Assembly: GCA_008711295.1 (NCBI GenBank)
Contig: VUYV01000015.1
Span: 3,733,715-3,797,714 of the forward strand
Direction of reading: 5' to 3'
From: Anarhynchus alexandrinus
Lineage: Eukaryota; Chordata; Aves; Charadriiformes; Charadriidae
Length of the DNA: 64,000 bases
A program made the translations under genes and the position numbers. How positions within the stretch are numbered: position 1 is the stretch's first letter; each line of letters begins with the position of its first letter. The notes below the pieces were generated by a model. It saw only the letters and a program-made list of their open reading frames with translations, was not told where the DNA came from and made no database searches. Of the stretch, positions 47,804 through 59,834 are shown one piece after another.

Positions 47804-48418
47804 CCCTTCCTTGCCCTTTGACAAGCTAGTAATTCAGATTGGCTACACAATGGTGCTTCAATTTTCCAAAGTAATTTCTAATTTTTGAAATCCCCATTTT
47901 GTTTGTGCTCAGCAATGCCTACCTATTCCCTAATTTCAGAGGTTCTGAGAAATAATTCATAGAGAAAACAGGGTGTTATGTGTGCTCAGCATCTAAGGTA
48001 GGGGTCAACAGCTCAAGCTTGGCGACAGCTAATATTGTGACTATTGCCTTCACTGCATCTCATGTATGTCAGCAATTAAATGCATATATTATCATGCTTT
48101 AAGATAGTAAGATAAAAAATAATAAAAAATCCAAAACAGTGATAGAAAGTAATAAGTAACAGATTCTGTGGCAATATGTCTATGTCCAATAATATACCCA
48201 ACTTCTATTTATTTAACAAAAATACACTGCAAAGAAACACATGAATCAAGATTCAACAGAGAAATGAACCACAAGCAAAACTTACTAATGCATATTTAGA
48301 TTTTGGATCACAGAAAACTTAGCACAGATGACAAATATCAGTTAGGATAATAACTGCAGTAAGTGGTTCTGTACACACTTTAGCACCAGGTAACACATAG
48401 TAATTTTATTCTCTTGAG
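47804..48418. other. Spacer between tail-to-tail CR1 elements
   Basis: About 615 bases of AT-rich sequence with no gene or repeat recognised. It would form the loop if the two flanking CR1 copies paired. Confidence 0.7.
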
Positions 48419-48500
48419 AGAATCATAGAATGGTTTAGGTTGGAAAGGACCTTGAAGATAATCTAGTCCAACCCCCTGCCATAGGCAGGGACACCTCCCA

Positions 48501-49165
48501 CTAGACCAGGTTGTCCAAGGCCACGTCCAGCCTGGCCTTGAACACCTCCAGGGATGAGGCCTCAACAACCTCTCTGGGCAACCTGTTCCAGTGCCTTACC
48601 ACCCTCAAAGTGAAAAATTTCTTCCTAATGTTTAATCTAAACCTGCCCTCTTCCAGTTTAAAGCCATTCCCCCTCGTCCTATCACTACATACCCTAGTAA
48701 AAAGTCCTTCCCCAGCTCTCCTGTAGGCCCCCTTTAGGTACTGAAAGGCCGCAATAAGATCTCCCCGGAGCCTTCTCTTCTCCAGGCTGAACAGCCCCAA
48801 CTCTTTCAGCCTCTCCTCATAGGAGAGGTGCTCCAGCCCTCGGATCATCCTCNNNNNNNNNNNNNNNNNNNNNNNNNNNNNNNNNNNNNNNNNNNNNNNN
48901 NNNNNNNNNNNNNNNNNNNNNNNNNNNNNNNNNNNNNNNNNNNNNNNNNNNNNNNNNNNNNNNNNNNNNNNNNNNNNNNNNNNNNNNNNNNNNNNNNNNN
49001 NNNNNNNNNNNNNNNNNNNNNNNNNNNNNNNNNNNNNNNNNNNNNNNNNNACCCCACTGTCCATGTCGCTGACAAAGATGTTGAACAGTACAGGTCCCAG
49101 TGCCAACCCCTGAGGAACACCACTCATCACTGGTCTCCACTTGGACATCGAGCTGTTGACCACAA
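48501..49165 (-). pseudogene. CR1 ORF2 remnant across the gap
   Basis: On the minus strand the 5' piece encodes [18 protein letters not shown] and VSDMDSG, an RT motif block. After the gap the frame gives [20 protein letters not shown], then [18 protein letters not shown] and LDVALDNLV before the stop. In each visible piece the frame is open, making this the best-preserved ORF2 end in the window. The ADD box falls in the gap, so its state is unknown. The element is still truncated at its 5' end. Confidence 0.85.
48853..49050. other. Assembly gap, 198 Ns
   Basis: This run of Ns lies inside a CR1 element. In the copy at 30924-32096 the sequence between the equivalent positions (about 31350 to 31820) is about 470 bases. 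The gap length is therefore either an underestimate or spans a copy with an internal deletion. Confidence 0.95.
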
Positions 49166-49166
49166 G

Positions 49167-52100
49167 CATTAAGAAGGTTGTTACTTCATATATACTCTTG
49201 AGTAAGAGTGTGTATGTGGACACTAAGAGAGTGGCTGATGTGCTCATCTAATAAACTATATTTATTTTACCAGGTATGTATGTGATATTAGGTTGTATAA
49301 ACCCCCTTTGTTTCATTAACTCAAGTCAATTTGGGTTTTGAATACATTAAAGTGATTTTTACTTAAAACTCTGATTGCTCTTAACCTTATATTTTGTGTT
49401 GTCATATACAACATGGAAAAATCAGTAGATATAATATCAGAGATTATCCAAGGGAATAAGTATGTGGTCTGTAATTAATAATAAAGTCTTCTTTTCACAT
49501 CAGTAGACCTCAAAATCCTTTAAAATGTATGGCTAAATGCAACTAATCTGTTTTCACAGACTAGAAAATGAAGGCACGAAGGCACAAGGATAGATCCGCT
49601 TCTTCCAAACACCAAGCAAGATGCTGTCGCCACAGCCACACTGGCTCTCAGTGAAGTCCCATTTGATATGGTTAGAGGTTATCACAGAGCACAAGTTACG
49701 AGCATATTTAAAATCTTTCTTTCTCAGATGACGACATGAGTTTATTCATTTGCTTTCTTAGTGTCCATTTCAAACTCCGAAGGCCAGACTCATTGGGATG
49801 TTTTAGTGTACATCCATTAACCTTCTTGAACTGATAGGATTCTTTGTCCTGAGTTTTTGGTACATTTTGAATTGAATTTGGTACTGCTGTGGCAATACCT
49901 CAGGTTCGTCAATTTTTAGTCTGTCTGCTGTGTAATACTCTGGTCTTTTAATTAATTTCAACACCTGAGTTTTGAGGCTTTCACTTTTTTTGTGAAAGGT
50001 TATGTTTTAGGACCAGAACAAATCATTTGACAAGGTACATTATGGATTATTTTTTTTAAGCATTCATGTGACTGGTAATAAATTTAAATCAAATGCTGAA
50101 ATCTTTTACTAAGTTCAATGAAAACTGAAGCTTCGTGGACCCAGCCTGAGTAGCACAGAATCAGAAGAGCAGAAAGCTTTTTGAAAAAAGTGCTTTTGTG
50201 AAGGGGTCTTGTCTCAGAAAATGTCTAACAAAGATTTTAAATCATTGGGTAACTTGCTGATTGATTACACAGAAGAAAAAGACTGTTTCCGTTTTATGCA
50301 TGCCATCCGACAGTATAGGTATTAAAATACCTTAACATTTCTATGTTGGTGAGAAATAAATAGTGAGCAACTGTAATTAATAACTATTAAAGCTGTTTGA
50401 CTGATCATATCTTCTGGCTTGCAAAATCTTTTATGTGCAGGTGTGTGCATTAATGGAATCCATTAAATTCATATATTTCAACAGATAGTAATTTACGATC
50501 TTTTATAAGATCTGTCATGAAACACAGTCAGAGATATAGGATTGTCTCAGTGCATTACATAGCAAATTGTACTCCCCTTTCCTCCGAAATGACTTGACTT
50601 TAGAGACTAAATATGAATGTCAATGCATTGGACAGCCACATTAGGTATACTTTTTGCTCTACCATCGCCTGGGAATATGTGGAATAAACCTTTTATCACT
50701 GGCAAAGCTGAGAACAAGAGTGAACAATATTCAAAGTGGCTGAAGGAAAAAATGTGTGGGAGTTCTATCTATTTCACTTTATACATAAAAAGAGAAAGAG
50801 ATTGAGTGTGTAACCCTCATTTATGAATTGTAATGGTTCTCCTATGAGTTGCTAACTATTCTTTTCAACTTGTATTTGTTACATTTTTTTCCTCTTGGTC
50901 CTTTCATAGAACCTAAGTAGATGAAGAGACAAGTCATTTTTTTAGCCACTCCAAATTCAGAGGCCTATTCAGCCCTGGATAGGTATCAAAATCACTCATT
51001 AATGTCAATAACAAAGGTTCTTTCCTTTGTCCCAGAGAAACACAAGCTGTGAGTATGTGAAGTAAAAAAGGGAAATAAGGGCTGATTAGAAAAGAAAATG
51101 GAGGAAAAAAGCAGTCTTATGCCCAGACTTTAATGAGTTAGTGTAGGATTATAGGTAAACTATATCAGCTCTTAAAATACTACTGGCAAATCTCTCAGGG
51201 AGGCTTTTGTCTTGCTTGTCTATTTAATAGCACATTGAGATTATCGTAATTAAGTATAGATGGTCAACATATTAAATGGATTAGTATCTGCTGTATATAC
51301 AATCTTTATATACTTTCCAAATTATCCATTTATCAGGGAGGAGCTGTAATACTATCACATATAGCTTGAACTTTCACCTTTTTTTTAGTAAATGAATTCA
51401 CAATTTAAAAAAATCTTGTCGTACTTTGGCTGTTAAATACGGCAGGTCATTAGCCTCCTTGGTCACTCTTGTCTTTTGCTGATTTCTATGTACCTGGGAC
51501 CCATTTTGGGTGTAGGATATTTGTCTACAGTTGGATGTCACATAATCATTGCTAATAGGTGACCCTATTACTTTGTTTTTGAAGGAAAATGAAGGGATAT
51601 GATTGAACAGAAGGGGAAATGGCATTAAATGGATCAGAGTAACTTGACTGAAGGGACAGAAGAACAAATAAAACCAGCTCAAAAGTAGACACTTAAAAGT
51701 AGTGTATGAGAAGGTGAAAGTGTTGTCCTTCCCCTTTGTGTATTGTTCTGGAGGATAGAAAGAAGGAAAGTGCTATGTGACATGCCCAAAATTTGATGTA
51801 TTTCAGAGCAAGTGAGTAAAAAGCAAAATAAACAAAATGATCAAGAAGTTATAGGCAATGAGTCATAAAGAAAGATGAAAAAGTATAAATCTGCATTGCT
51901 TGGCTAATGCTGACTAACAAGCAATCTGTAAACCTTCTTCAAGAATATAGAAAGCGGTTCTTTAATTTACCTGTCTAGATTTCTAAGGACATAATATGAA
52001 AGGGAATTTCTGAAATGCTTTCAGGATAAGTTACCAAAAAAACCACATTTATCTGAAACTGTCCTCTTAACAACTAAGACATGTAAGAACTGGTTATTTT

Positions 52101-52949
52101 AGAAGAGTGCAGTGTTATGCAACAAACAGTTATGGGACAGAAAGAAGGTCCCCTTAACACAGAACACAGCTGGACTGTGAAAAAATCTAGAGAAGTGATG
52201 AAAGCTCCCAGACTGGCTAGCAAATATATACAAAAGTAAAGACTTCTATGCTGACAGTAATGATCCAAAAGATCCAAAGCTGTATCCTCAGGTAGTGGAT
52301 GTCACTCTAATAATTTTTGTGTAGCTAGAGCAGGAGATGATTTCATTTACCTTTTTTATTTTTTTTTAAATGTAGGTATTGTGACAGAGGTGACAGGCCA
52401 AAGTAGCATGATCATTTGAAGGCAAGGCATTTCATCAGTCCTGCTGTAGCTCTTATATGTGTGTGATATCTGTGATTCTGTGTTTTTATACCTGTACATA
52501 TACATTTATAAATAACATTACCAAAGAACTGACATGAGGTTTTCAGATTCGGGAACTCTTTTTGGAAATAGCCCTTCATCCACAGTTTCTGTTGGAAGAA
52601 AACCTGTTATTATAGCTGGAACAAAGAGAGGGCTTGAAAATTGCTTTCAAACAAAAAGGCACAAGGGGAAGTGTGTGCATGCCATAAATTGCTCTCCCTC
52701 TGAGATTCACAAGTCCATATTTTGGGTGAAATAGCTGCATGTGTGCATGCATTCAGGTCAGTGACAAAAGAAGGAAACCAAGAGTAATGACTGTGAGAGA
52801 GAAACACTGATTTTCCCATGTGCTTCCATCATTCCTCTCCCTCCTACACCAAAAGTGGCTAGGATTTTGAGAGATGCCTTATGTAAGCAACTCAGTCTGC
52901 AGGGCTGACAACGAGGAGTTCGGAAAAGCTGTAATGGTGAAAATAAGAA
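49167..52949. other. Single-copy AT-rich noncoding sequence
   Basis: No gene was recognised in 3.8 kb. The longest frame is 94 codons on the minus strand (51398-51682) without family features. Weak MIR-like motifs occur near 49560 (TTTTCACAGACTAGAAAATG, AAGGCACGAAGGCAC) and near 51770, both too short to call. GATCTTTTATAAGATC at about 50498-50513 is a 6-bp stem with a 4-base loop. Confidence 0.55.
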
Positions 52950-53110
52950 TGAAGGGAAGTTGTAACTTTGGACTGACGTTGAGAGCCGCCTTAAAAGAAG
53001 CTTGATAAGGTCAAACTAATAAACTTGGAAGCTGCTCAAGGGAAAACCAAATTCTGGAGCTGCGAGACACTTTGACAGTTAATTAGCATAAAACAGGGCA
53101 AGTACCCCAC
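52950..53110. promoter_or_regulatory. Candidate conserved noncoding block
   Basis: Complex sequence with few homopolymers and adjacent TGACAG (53073-53078) and TTAATTAG (53079-53086) motifs, a TALE-type site abutting a homeodomain core. Conservation cannot be seen from one sequence. This is a composition-based guess. Confidence 0.2.
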
Positions 53111-53381
53111 CACAGAGAAAGTAAAGTCACAATCACAAATAAAACTGAACCCATATTAGTCAAGATGATGGACTGAATGTTTGCCCTTGAACCCACAAAA
53201 AGTCGCCAAGGACAGAATTAGGTTCATAATTCTTAAATGAATGGAGATTCACTCAGCACTATATAAGCTAATGACAATGAAATATATGTGTGTGGTGATA
53301 GCTGCATTATTTTGGCTTTTTTTTAAGGACTGAGGGATATTGCTAAGTGACATATGTGATACACCTGTACAAATGAAAATC
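53111..53381. other. Noncoding spacer
   Basis: No gene or repeat was recognised. A T-rich patch lies near 53317, just before the long T run. Confidence 0.6.
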
Positions 53382-53407
53382 TTTTTTTTTTTTTTTTTTT
53401 TTTTTTT
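53382..53407. repeat. Poly-T run of 26 bases
   Basis: Longest homopolymer in the window. Read on the minus strand it is a poly-A tail-like run, but no AATAAA or coding match lies just upstream on that strand, so I do not call a processed pseudogene. Confidence 0.9.
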
Positions 53408-55839
53408 GTGCAGAACATTGTGGGTCTGCTTACCCGGCCATATTGGTTTCTGATAATTTCATTCCCATTGTCTAGACTTGTCCACTGCATGCTTGACTGA
53501 TAGCAGTTCATTTCATACAACCTGTCATTCAACAGATGATAATGACTTACTGCTTATAACCAAATAATTCTTACAGTGTCCTGCTGATAGGCCTAGCCTT
53601 TTCTTTCTTTTTTTTTTCCTCTACGTTTATTTCTCAGCTGTCAGGACTTATATTTTTACGTCCTCTAGATTCGCCAAGGCCCCTTATTCTTGCATCAGGT
53701 TCTATTCAGCCTTCTGTATCTCCAGAATGTCTTCCAGAAAAAATGGGTGTTTAGAGGGCACAAGAGAAAGTGCAAGAAGCAGCTATGGCAATTTGCATCA
53801 CCTTTTTCTAGTCTGCTTCACTTTAAAAATGGCCTGCGTCATAAAACCTTTCAGTTTTCCACCCTTTTTAATTAATACACAGATATTCAGTGATGCTTAT
53901 AATAAAAAATTTTGCCTATATAGTCATCTGCAGCACACATGGGATCCAAACTTACCTCTGTCAGAATTTCTTTTGCAAATTAAAAGATATCCAAACCCTG
54001 AACGGGACACAGTGGCTGGCCTGTTAAAAATCTCATGAATCTTTGTCTTAAGACATCAGTAATAGATGGTGTCTAGCCTGAATGGTGAATCGAGACTCCA
54101 GCCTTACTATTCCTGAATTAAGTAACACTTTCATGAAGAAATCTACATGTCTCTGAAAACTTGACAATAGATTACACTGACTCTTTTCCTTCCCACCCAT
54201 CTCTCCACAATGATACATTCATTAGGTTACTGCTAGAGCAGCATGAACAATGCAGGGCTTTATTCATACAAGGAGGCTTGTTAATTAAGCCCTTCAGGTT
54301 TTTTAGCAGGAACTGGGACCTAGATTCACCCTGTATTCTTTTTCAGACTTTTGAATTTCACTTGTTTTCTAATCCTCAGCTCTAAAGTTTTTGGTATACT
54401 TCAAAACTCCACTCAACTTTTGGAAACTTATCACAAAGCCAAATAAAACACAGGTCACAGTAGAGAAATCACAGTAGACGGGTTGTGAGGAGCACAAGTG
54501 TAGAGTTTATGTCCTATTCACCAAGATTCTTGAAGCTCACACATTAGTTTAAAGTTGCTTGTGAAAACATTAGGGTGGCCATGTCATGTTAGACCAAAAC
54601 TCCATCTGTCCTAATATCCAATCCAATACCATTAACCCTGATGAGAGTATAAGAACCAGATATGTACATAATAATACTTCCCCAGCATACGCTGCACTTT
54701 TCAACAACCTGCAGATCAAGGATTTCCTGAGATGGAGCTGGTGTCTTTAATTTTTTTGTTTGAGATTTATAATCAGTTCTCATTGCCCATCATCTTGTGC
54801 AAAGTAAAAGTAAAACATTGTCATTCCGACTGGGCTGCGTTTTACACCCATTTTTCACTGATGCAAATGACAACATCAGATGTAAGGAAATGGCAAAAGA
54901 GGCACTCATCCTGAATATGCTTTTCCCTTTGATTACACTTCTGATAAACCTTTCCTACAAGCAGTTTTGTGTTAGAGAAAATTTTGAAAGGGGAGGGGAT
55001 GTATAGCAGAGGGGTTGAATTATAATTTTATTATTTTTTTACCTTTCAATGCAAAGTGCAGTGTAAGATCTTTACAAAACTCTAGCAAGAATTTCCTGTG
55101 TGCAAGCCAGAGACAATATTTGTAATACTTCTGTTTATCTGTGTATCTCCCAGCAGACCTGTTTGTAAGTCTGCTTCTGTGCACATTTCTTTGTGTATAT
55201 CAGTCCGTTTTTCTTCCTGCTGCCTCTCTCTCTTTCTTTTGTTATGTATGTGCTGTCTCCTTCCCAAATCCCTTATGCTTATTTTCCAGACGCATTTATT
55301 TATGTTCCCTCGCTAATTGAAAATCTCATATTTGAAGTTATTATTCTGATTGATGTCTGTCATTTTGATCAAGCAGTTGCTCACAGATGCTTTGTTAGAA
55401 CAATTTTGCTTGTTAGTTTATCACCATCCATCTCCCTTCTGACCTTCTGTGATGTTTGGTAGCAAAACCATTAAATATCTCCTGCAAACAGAGAGACAAT
55501 TGGCCATCCTCTCACGTGTGCATGGCTGTAGCTACAACGGCAAAACCCTGGACATTCAGCTGTGTGGGCAGGTTCCATCTCAGACTGTAATGGAGATTTC
55601 TTCCTAGACAGTGGAACAGGGAAAATTGCTTGTAATAATACAGTAATGTTATTGTACTTCTTTCCAGTTACATGCTTTTTACACTTAAGAAATAAGAAGG
55701 TGACTGGGTATCCTACCAGGCTTTTGCTCGATAGCTGGCAGTTCAATTCCTCAATCCAACACAAACTTTGTGTGTCTTCTGAGAAAATCAAGTTAATAAA
55801 AATAAGAGAAAATGAAAACAACACTTAGGATTATGTCTA
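53408..55839. other. Single-copy noncoding sequence
   Basis: No gene was recognised. Open frames up to 117 codons (minus strand 55471-55824) and 103 codons (plus strand 53727-54038) overlap others on both strands. 54815-54910 contains GCGTTTTACACCCATTTTTC, faintly like an amniote fold-back repeat. Confidence 0.5.
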
Positions 55840-56345
55840 CTAAGATCTCAGATTCTCATTTTTAAAGCTCAGGTTTTCAAAACTGCTGCACTGTAAACTC
55901 ATGAGGATTTCTGACAGAGAGGCTCCCTTGGTATCTAAAGTTCTGCTCTGAGCATGCCAAAAACTCTGGTCTTGACAGACTGAGATATCTATTTTATGCC
56001 TAAATCCTCCCAGGATTCATAAAACAGGCATGTGTCTACCTGTCTTGTGTGAAGGACTTGCTCCCAGAGTTATACACTGATAAGTATTAAGTATTTATGG
56101 AGCAGGGACCAGAACCCATGTGTTCTTCTCCCACATGACTACCCAAACCAATAGACAAAGGAATCTTGCTTATTCATTCTTTCTGTCTGGCTTGATGAAT
56201 ATTTCATTTTATCCTGCAAAGTGGAATAACTTCAGGAAAGACACTCAAAGTATATGTACCCAAGAATACCCAATAACACAGTAGTTAGAATTATCTCCCA
56301 GGAAAGAGGACATGTGAATTCAAGCCTCCAAGCCAAAGAGGTAGA
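55840..56345. repeat. Probable ancient amniote DNA-transposon-like relic
   Basis: Several motifs appear in order that I recall from a long, old sauropsid repeat: AGCTCAGGTTTTCAAAACTG, ATGCCTAAATCCTCCCAGGA, CCAGAACCCATGTGTTCTTC with CCCACATGACTACC, and near the right end CACAGTAGTTAGAATTATCT with GACATGTGAATTCAAGCC. The 'cagtggttagagcactca ... gttcaagtcc' block appears in both orientations, as expected of a fold-back structure. It is highly diverged, with approximate ends. Confidence 0.4.
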
Positions 56346-57664
56346 ACCACTCTTCTCCTCCCATTGCTGTGTTGTAAAAGAAAGCAATGCTCCCTACTGA
56401 ATACTACTTGGAGGTCAGCCTTATGGGTATGTTTCAAGAACACCCTAAGACTCTACTAGGAGTTTGTGAGCTGAATATTGTATGGGAATGTTATTTAAAG
56501 CTATGAAGTTCATTTATACAGTAACTACTGGTATTTTAGTGAAATGGCCTTTAGACAAAATGGCTAAAATCATTAAGTGATGACTGAAACCAGGTCTTTT
56601 TCTTCCTGTATTTAAAGCCCAGTCTTCTTACTGACTTCTTTCCCTCTCAGAGCAGTCCACAGCCCTAGTGCTTGGGATATGTTGTTAATGAGATTGGCTT
56701 GAATCCTTGCAGCAGGGAGGAAGAAAGTTTGTGTCTCCCATGTCCTGTTCAGTTCTTTGATCTAAGTCTCCTTATCTAGACTATTCACTAAAATGTACAG
56801 CTCCTCTGCCAGCCATGTATTTAATTCACCCACCTTTCATTTCTGTAGAGCATACTTTTAGGAGAGGGCTGGGGATCTAAATCCTAAGTGGAGGGTGGCA
56901 GTCACTTGTAGCCATAAGGAAAGTGCCTTTGCCTTGCACAAATACACGTTTCATCCATCTCTATTTCAAGCGGCCACTTTTGGTCAAAAATATGTGACTT
57001 TAGGGGAGCTCTCTTCATCTTACAGCTGTTGCAGATCTGCTTTTGCAAGGTTATTTAGCACACAGTCACGATAGAAGAGCAAAGAGAAATCCTGACAGTT
57101 GAAAAAGCAGGAGAAAATCTAAAGGAAATAAAAAACAAGTAGTTCATGGAAAAACTGAAGAAGCTAGGAATGAAAGATCTTTCTGGGAATACTGTTCAAA
57201 ATACTTCTTCATTGGTTTATGACAGTTGAATGCTAATAAAGACACCAGATGTAATGTACTTGTAGTAAAAGTTTTAAGGATCTTAGTTTAATTATGTACT
57301 GCAAGGCTAGAAACATATCTTTTAGTTTATTTTTTAGTGCTTTCTCCAAAATCAAAGCTTTCTGGAAGTGACAGGAGAAACAATTTCCTTGTATAGGGTT
57401 TTGTTTGCAACAAGACATTAGTAAGCTTAAGTTGTCTTTCCTGATATTTTATTTATCCTCATTGACTCATTAACATTTTCTGAGGACCCAAAACCCAATA
57501 CTAGAGCCAAATTTTCCTTGAAATTTTCCCATCCCAAAACACTACAAGTTTCTGACAGCAAGCTTATACTTTTCCTGACCTACACTCTGTCCATCTGTTT
57601 TAAGAAGTAATCATTATTTTTTGCATTAAATTGAGTACAAAAGTACATGAGGCTGTAATCAGTC
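56346..57664. other. Noncoding stretch, nothing recognised
   Basis: Mixed-composition sequence without a usable open frame. The longest is 61 codons. Confidence 0.6.
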
Positions 57665-57686
57665 TTTTTTTTTTTTTTTTTTTTTT
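57665..57686. repeat. Poly-T run of 22 bases
   Basis: Pure T homopolymer, flanked by AGTC on the left and GTACATATG on the right. Confidence 0.9.
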
Positions 57687-58592
57687 GTACATATGGCTAC
57701 ATATATTTCCTAATACAGTGACTGAGAAAAAATTCTGTAATATTTTTATGTACTTATGCAGTACAATTTTGTCTACAGTGGTAATAGTATTTTTGGTCCC
57801 TCTAACTGCCATTCTCTGCATTACATGCATCTCTAGCCCGATTTGTAGAAATATGAATGTATATATGTGAACAATTTTTGCTGGGCTCTGGGCACAAATT
57901 CTACGTCTTGGATGTATTGTCTGTCTCATGTTCAACATATCTCATGTGAATAACCTGTTCCTGTTTAGTTCTAATTAAACCCTCAGTTTCTCTTTTCAAC
58001 TCTTTTTTGACTAGTTACTTATAATTTGCCAACTTCTGATGAGATTTTTTATCCCTTCAAAAATTCACATATATTTATTTTTCATCCTTTTCTGATTTGA
58101 TCTCATTTTTTTCTGGCTAAGGACTACTTCTCACTAAAAGGATATTCCTCATTTAGATTTGGAATTTCATCCAGGATTCAATCAATCCAACTTCTTTCCC
58201 CTATGCAGTCTATTACATTATATGTTCCTCTTCCATGATATGCCTAACTGCCCTCAAGTCCCTTAAATCCATTCTTCTCATCTGCAGTGCACTTAGTAAC
58301 ATATAAAGGAATTTTCAGCAGTATATAGGATGCAGAATCCGTGCATTTGCTGTCTATGCAGGAAGCAACAAGATGGCACAGATATTACCAGAATCTCGAA
58401 TTCAGTGTGTACAGGTATTGAGGAAGCACCAATGTCTCCTTTCTCAAATAATGACCTCAGAAGGTCAAAGCTTTCTGTTGCAGAACTCGTATAGCACAGT
58501 AGTGTGTGTGCATTCATTCTCTGGGTTTGGTCCAAAAAGCATTCATCTCTATTATAGTAACAGCAAGATCATCTTGGTTCTTAAGCTCGTGC
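57687..58592. other. Noncoding stretch, nothing recognised
   Basis: AT-rich with several C/T-rich patches around 58085-58280. No gene was recognised. Confidence 0.6.
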
Positions 58593-58620
58593 TGACTCAT
58601 CTTGATTCATCTTGACTCAT
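58593..58620 (+). promoter_or_regulatory. Three TGA(C/T)TCAT motifs spaced 10 bp apart (AP-1-like)
   Basis: TGACTCAT at 58593-58600, TGATTCAT at 58603-58610 and TGACTCAT at 58613-58620. The first and third contain the AP-1/TRE core TGACTCA and the middle one is a single-base variant. Starts are exactly 10 bases apart, about one helical turn. It could equally be a small tandem duplication. Confidence 0.4.
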
Positions 58621-59730
58621 GCTTTTACTTTTAGAATTTTTCTTTTAAAAAGAAGAAGAAAAAAAAGAAAAGATGGGACAGACCTCAAACAGGTAAAGGT
58701 GTACATGTAATTAAGGACCTTGCTTTTTTTTCCCTTGTTTTTTGTTGTTGTTTGGTTGGTTGGTTTTTTTGACCAAGATTCAGCCTAAAGGTGTATTTCA
58801 AGATGATGTAGAGCCCCAGAGCTACTTGTCTTAAGGACATTTTGATGCCATATCCTTTTAGTCCCAGAATAGGCTCTCGGATTTCATAGCAGGTATTTTT
58901 ACAGTTGCATACTCCTAAAGGCATCAAAAGTATGTGAAAGTATTGTAATGTTGTTATCCTTGAGGTAATTTTTGACACTGGTAACCTCAATATCAAATAT
59001 CCATTTAGTCTTCAGAGTCAGGGGAGAAGAATTTTGTGGCCTTAAAAACCTTGCAAGACGAAATGCTAGGTTTGATTTACCCCTTGTACCCATTGAACTA
59101 TACTTGCCTTTAGAAAGTAGGAGTATTTGACGTTGGAAACAGAACATACATACAGTGACAAACAGATAATTCTACTAGGAAAATAGATTTATACTATTTT
59201 TCTTCTACAGCCTTGTATTTGCAGTTGTGACATGATTTATCCTCTCCAAACATATGACTAAATGAGAAACAAATAGTATGCCATACATAAATTAGTATGG
59301 AATCAAATAAGTATTGATAATATTTGCAGTTGTTTTTAACTAGAAACCAACCCTTTGAGTGATTAACTCCAAATCTCCTTCTTTTTTCTTTTTATTATTT
59401 TTCATGGTAGTTACAGACAGAGCTTTTAAGCCAGTCAGGGGAAAGTATATTATTTCCATCCCCCTTTTAAATACTCTATAAAGAACTCTATCGTTCGTAA
59501 TAGCTTTGTTTACTGCGTAGTACAGCATGTTCTAATTATCACCTCTGCCTCACTAACCATACGGTTTATATTCTCACACTCATCAGTTATTTTTATGCCC
59601 CCTGCAGAAATGAAGACAACATTAATAAGAATAATTTTTTCAGGATATCATTTTGGGTGAAATTACGAGAAATGATGCACTAAAGCACAGAAATTCAGCT
59701 TTGTTTTAACATCTCCCAGGATAAATTTGT
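58621..59730. other. Noncoding stretch
   Basis: A purine-rich patch at 58645-58675 and a TTG/GGTT-rich patch at 58740-58770. The open frame at 58685-58996 (103 codons, minus) reads through the second of these. No gene was recognised. Confidence 0.6.
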
Positions 59731-59834
59731 CTTTCTCTCTTTCTTTCTCTCTTTCTTTCTTTCTCTCTTTCTTTCTCTCTTTCTTTCTTTTCTTCTTCCT
59801 TCCTTCCTCCCTTCCTTCCTTCCTTCCTTCTTTT
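59731..59834. repeat. Polypyrimidine microsatellite: (CTTT/CTCT)n then (CTTC)n
   Basis: About 104 bases of pure pyrimidine on the plus strand. CTTT and CTCT units alternate regularly in the first two thirds, and CCTT units fill the rest. Its minus strand gives an R/K/E-rich open frame (59663-59851) that is an artefact of the repeat. Confidence 0.95.

Larger units (their letters stand above)
48419..49166 (-). mobile_element. CR1 LINE interrupted by an assembly gap
   Basis: The 3' tail is at the left (AGAATCATAGAATGGTTTAG, then CACCTCCCACTAGACCAGG) and the ORF2 C-terminus follows to 48852. After the Ns, RT sequence resumes (49051-49166) and breaks off near 49166 in GTTGACCACAA, which marks the 5' truncation. 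Confidence 0.95.

Noticed and set aside
53323..53532. Possible processed pseudogene ending in the 26-base poly-A (minus strand)
   Set aside because: No polyadenylation signal precedes the run, no target duplication is evident, and the translation upstream is unfamiliar and low in coding character.
54815..54910. Possible fold-back repeat (TTTTACACCCATTTTTCACT)
   Set aside because: Only one weak arm is visible, with no convincing inverted partner.
55471..55824. 117-codon minus-strand frame opposite an 88-codon plus-strand frame
   Set aside because: Two opposed open frames over the same DNA with no domain features point to chance.
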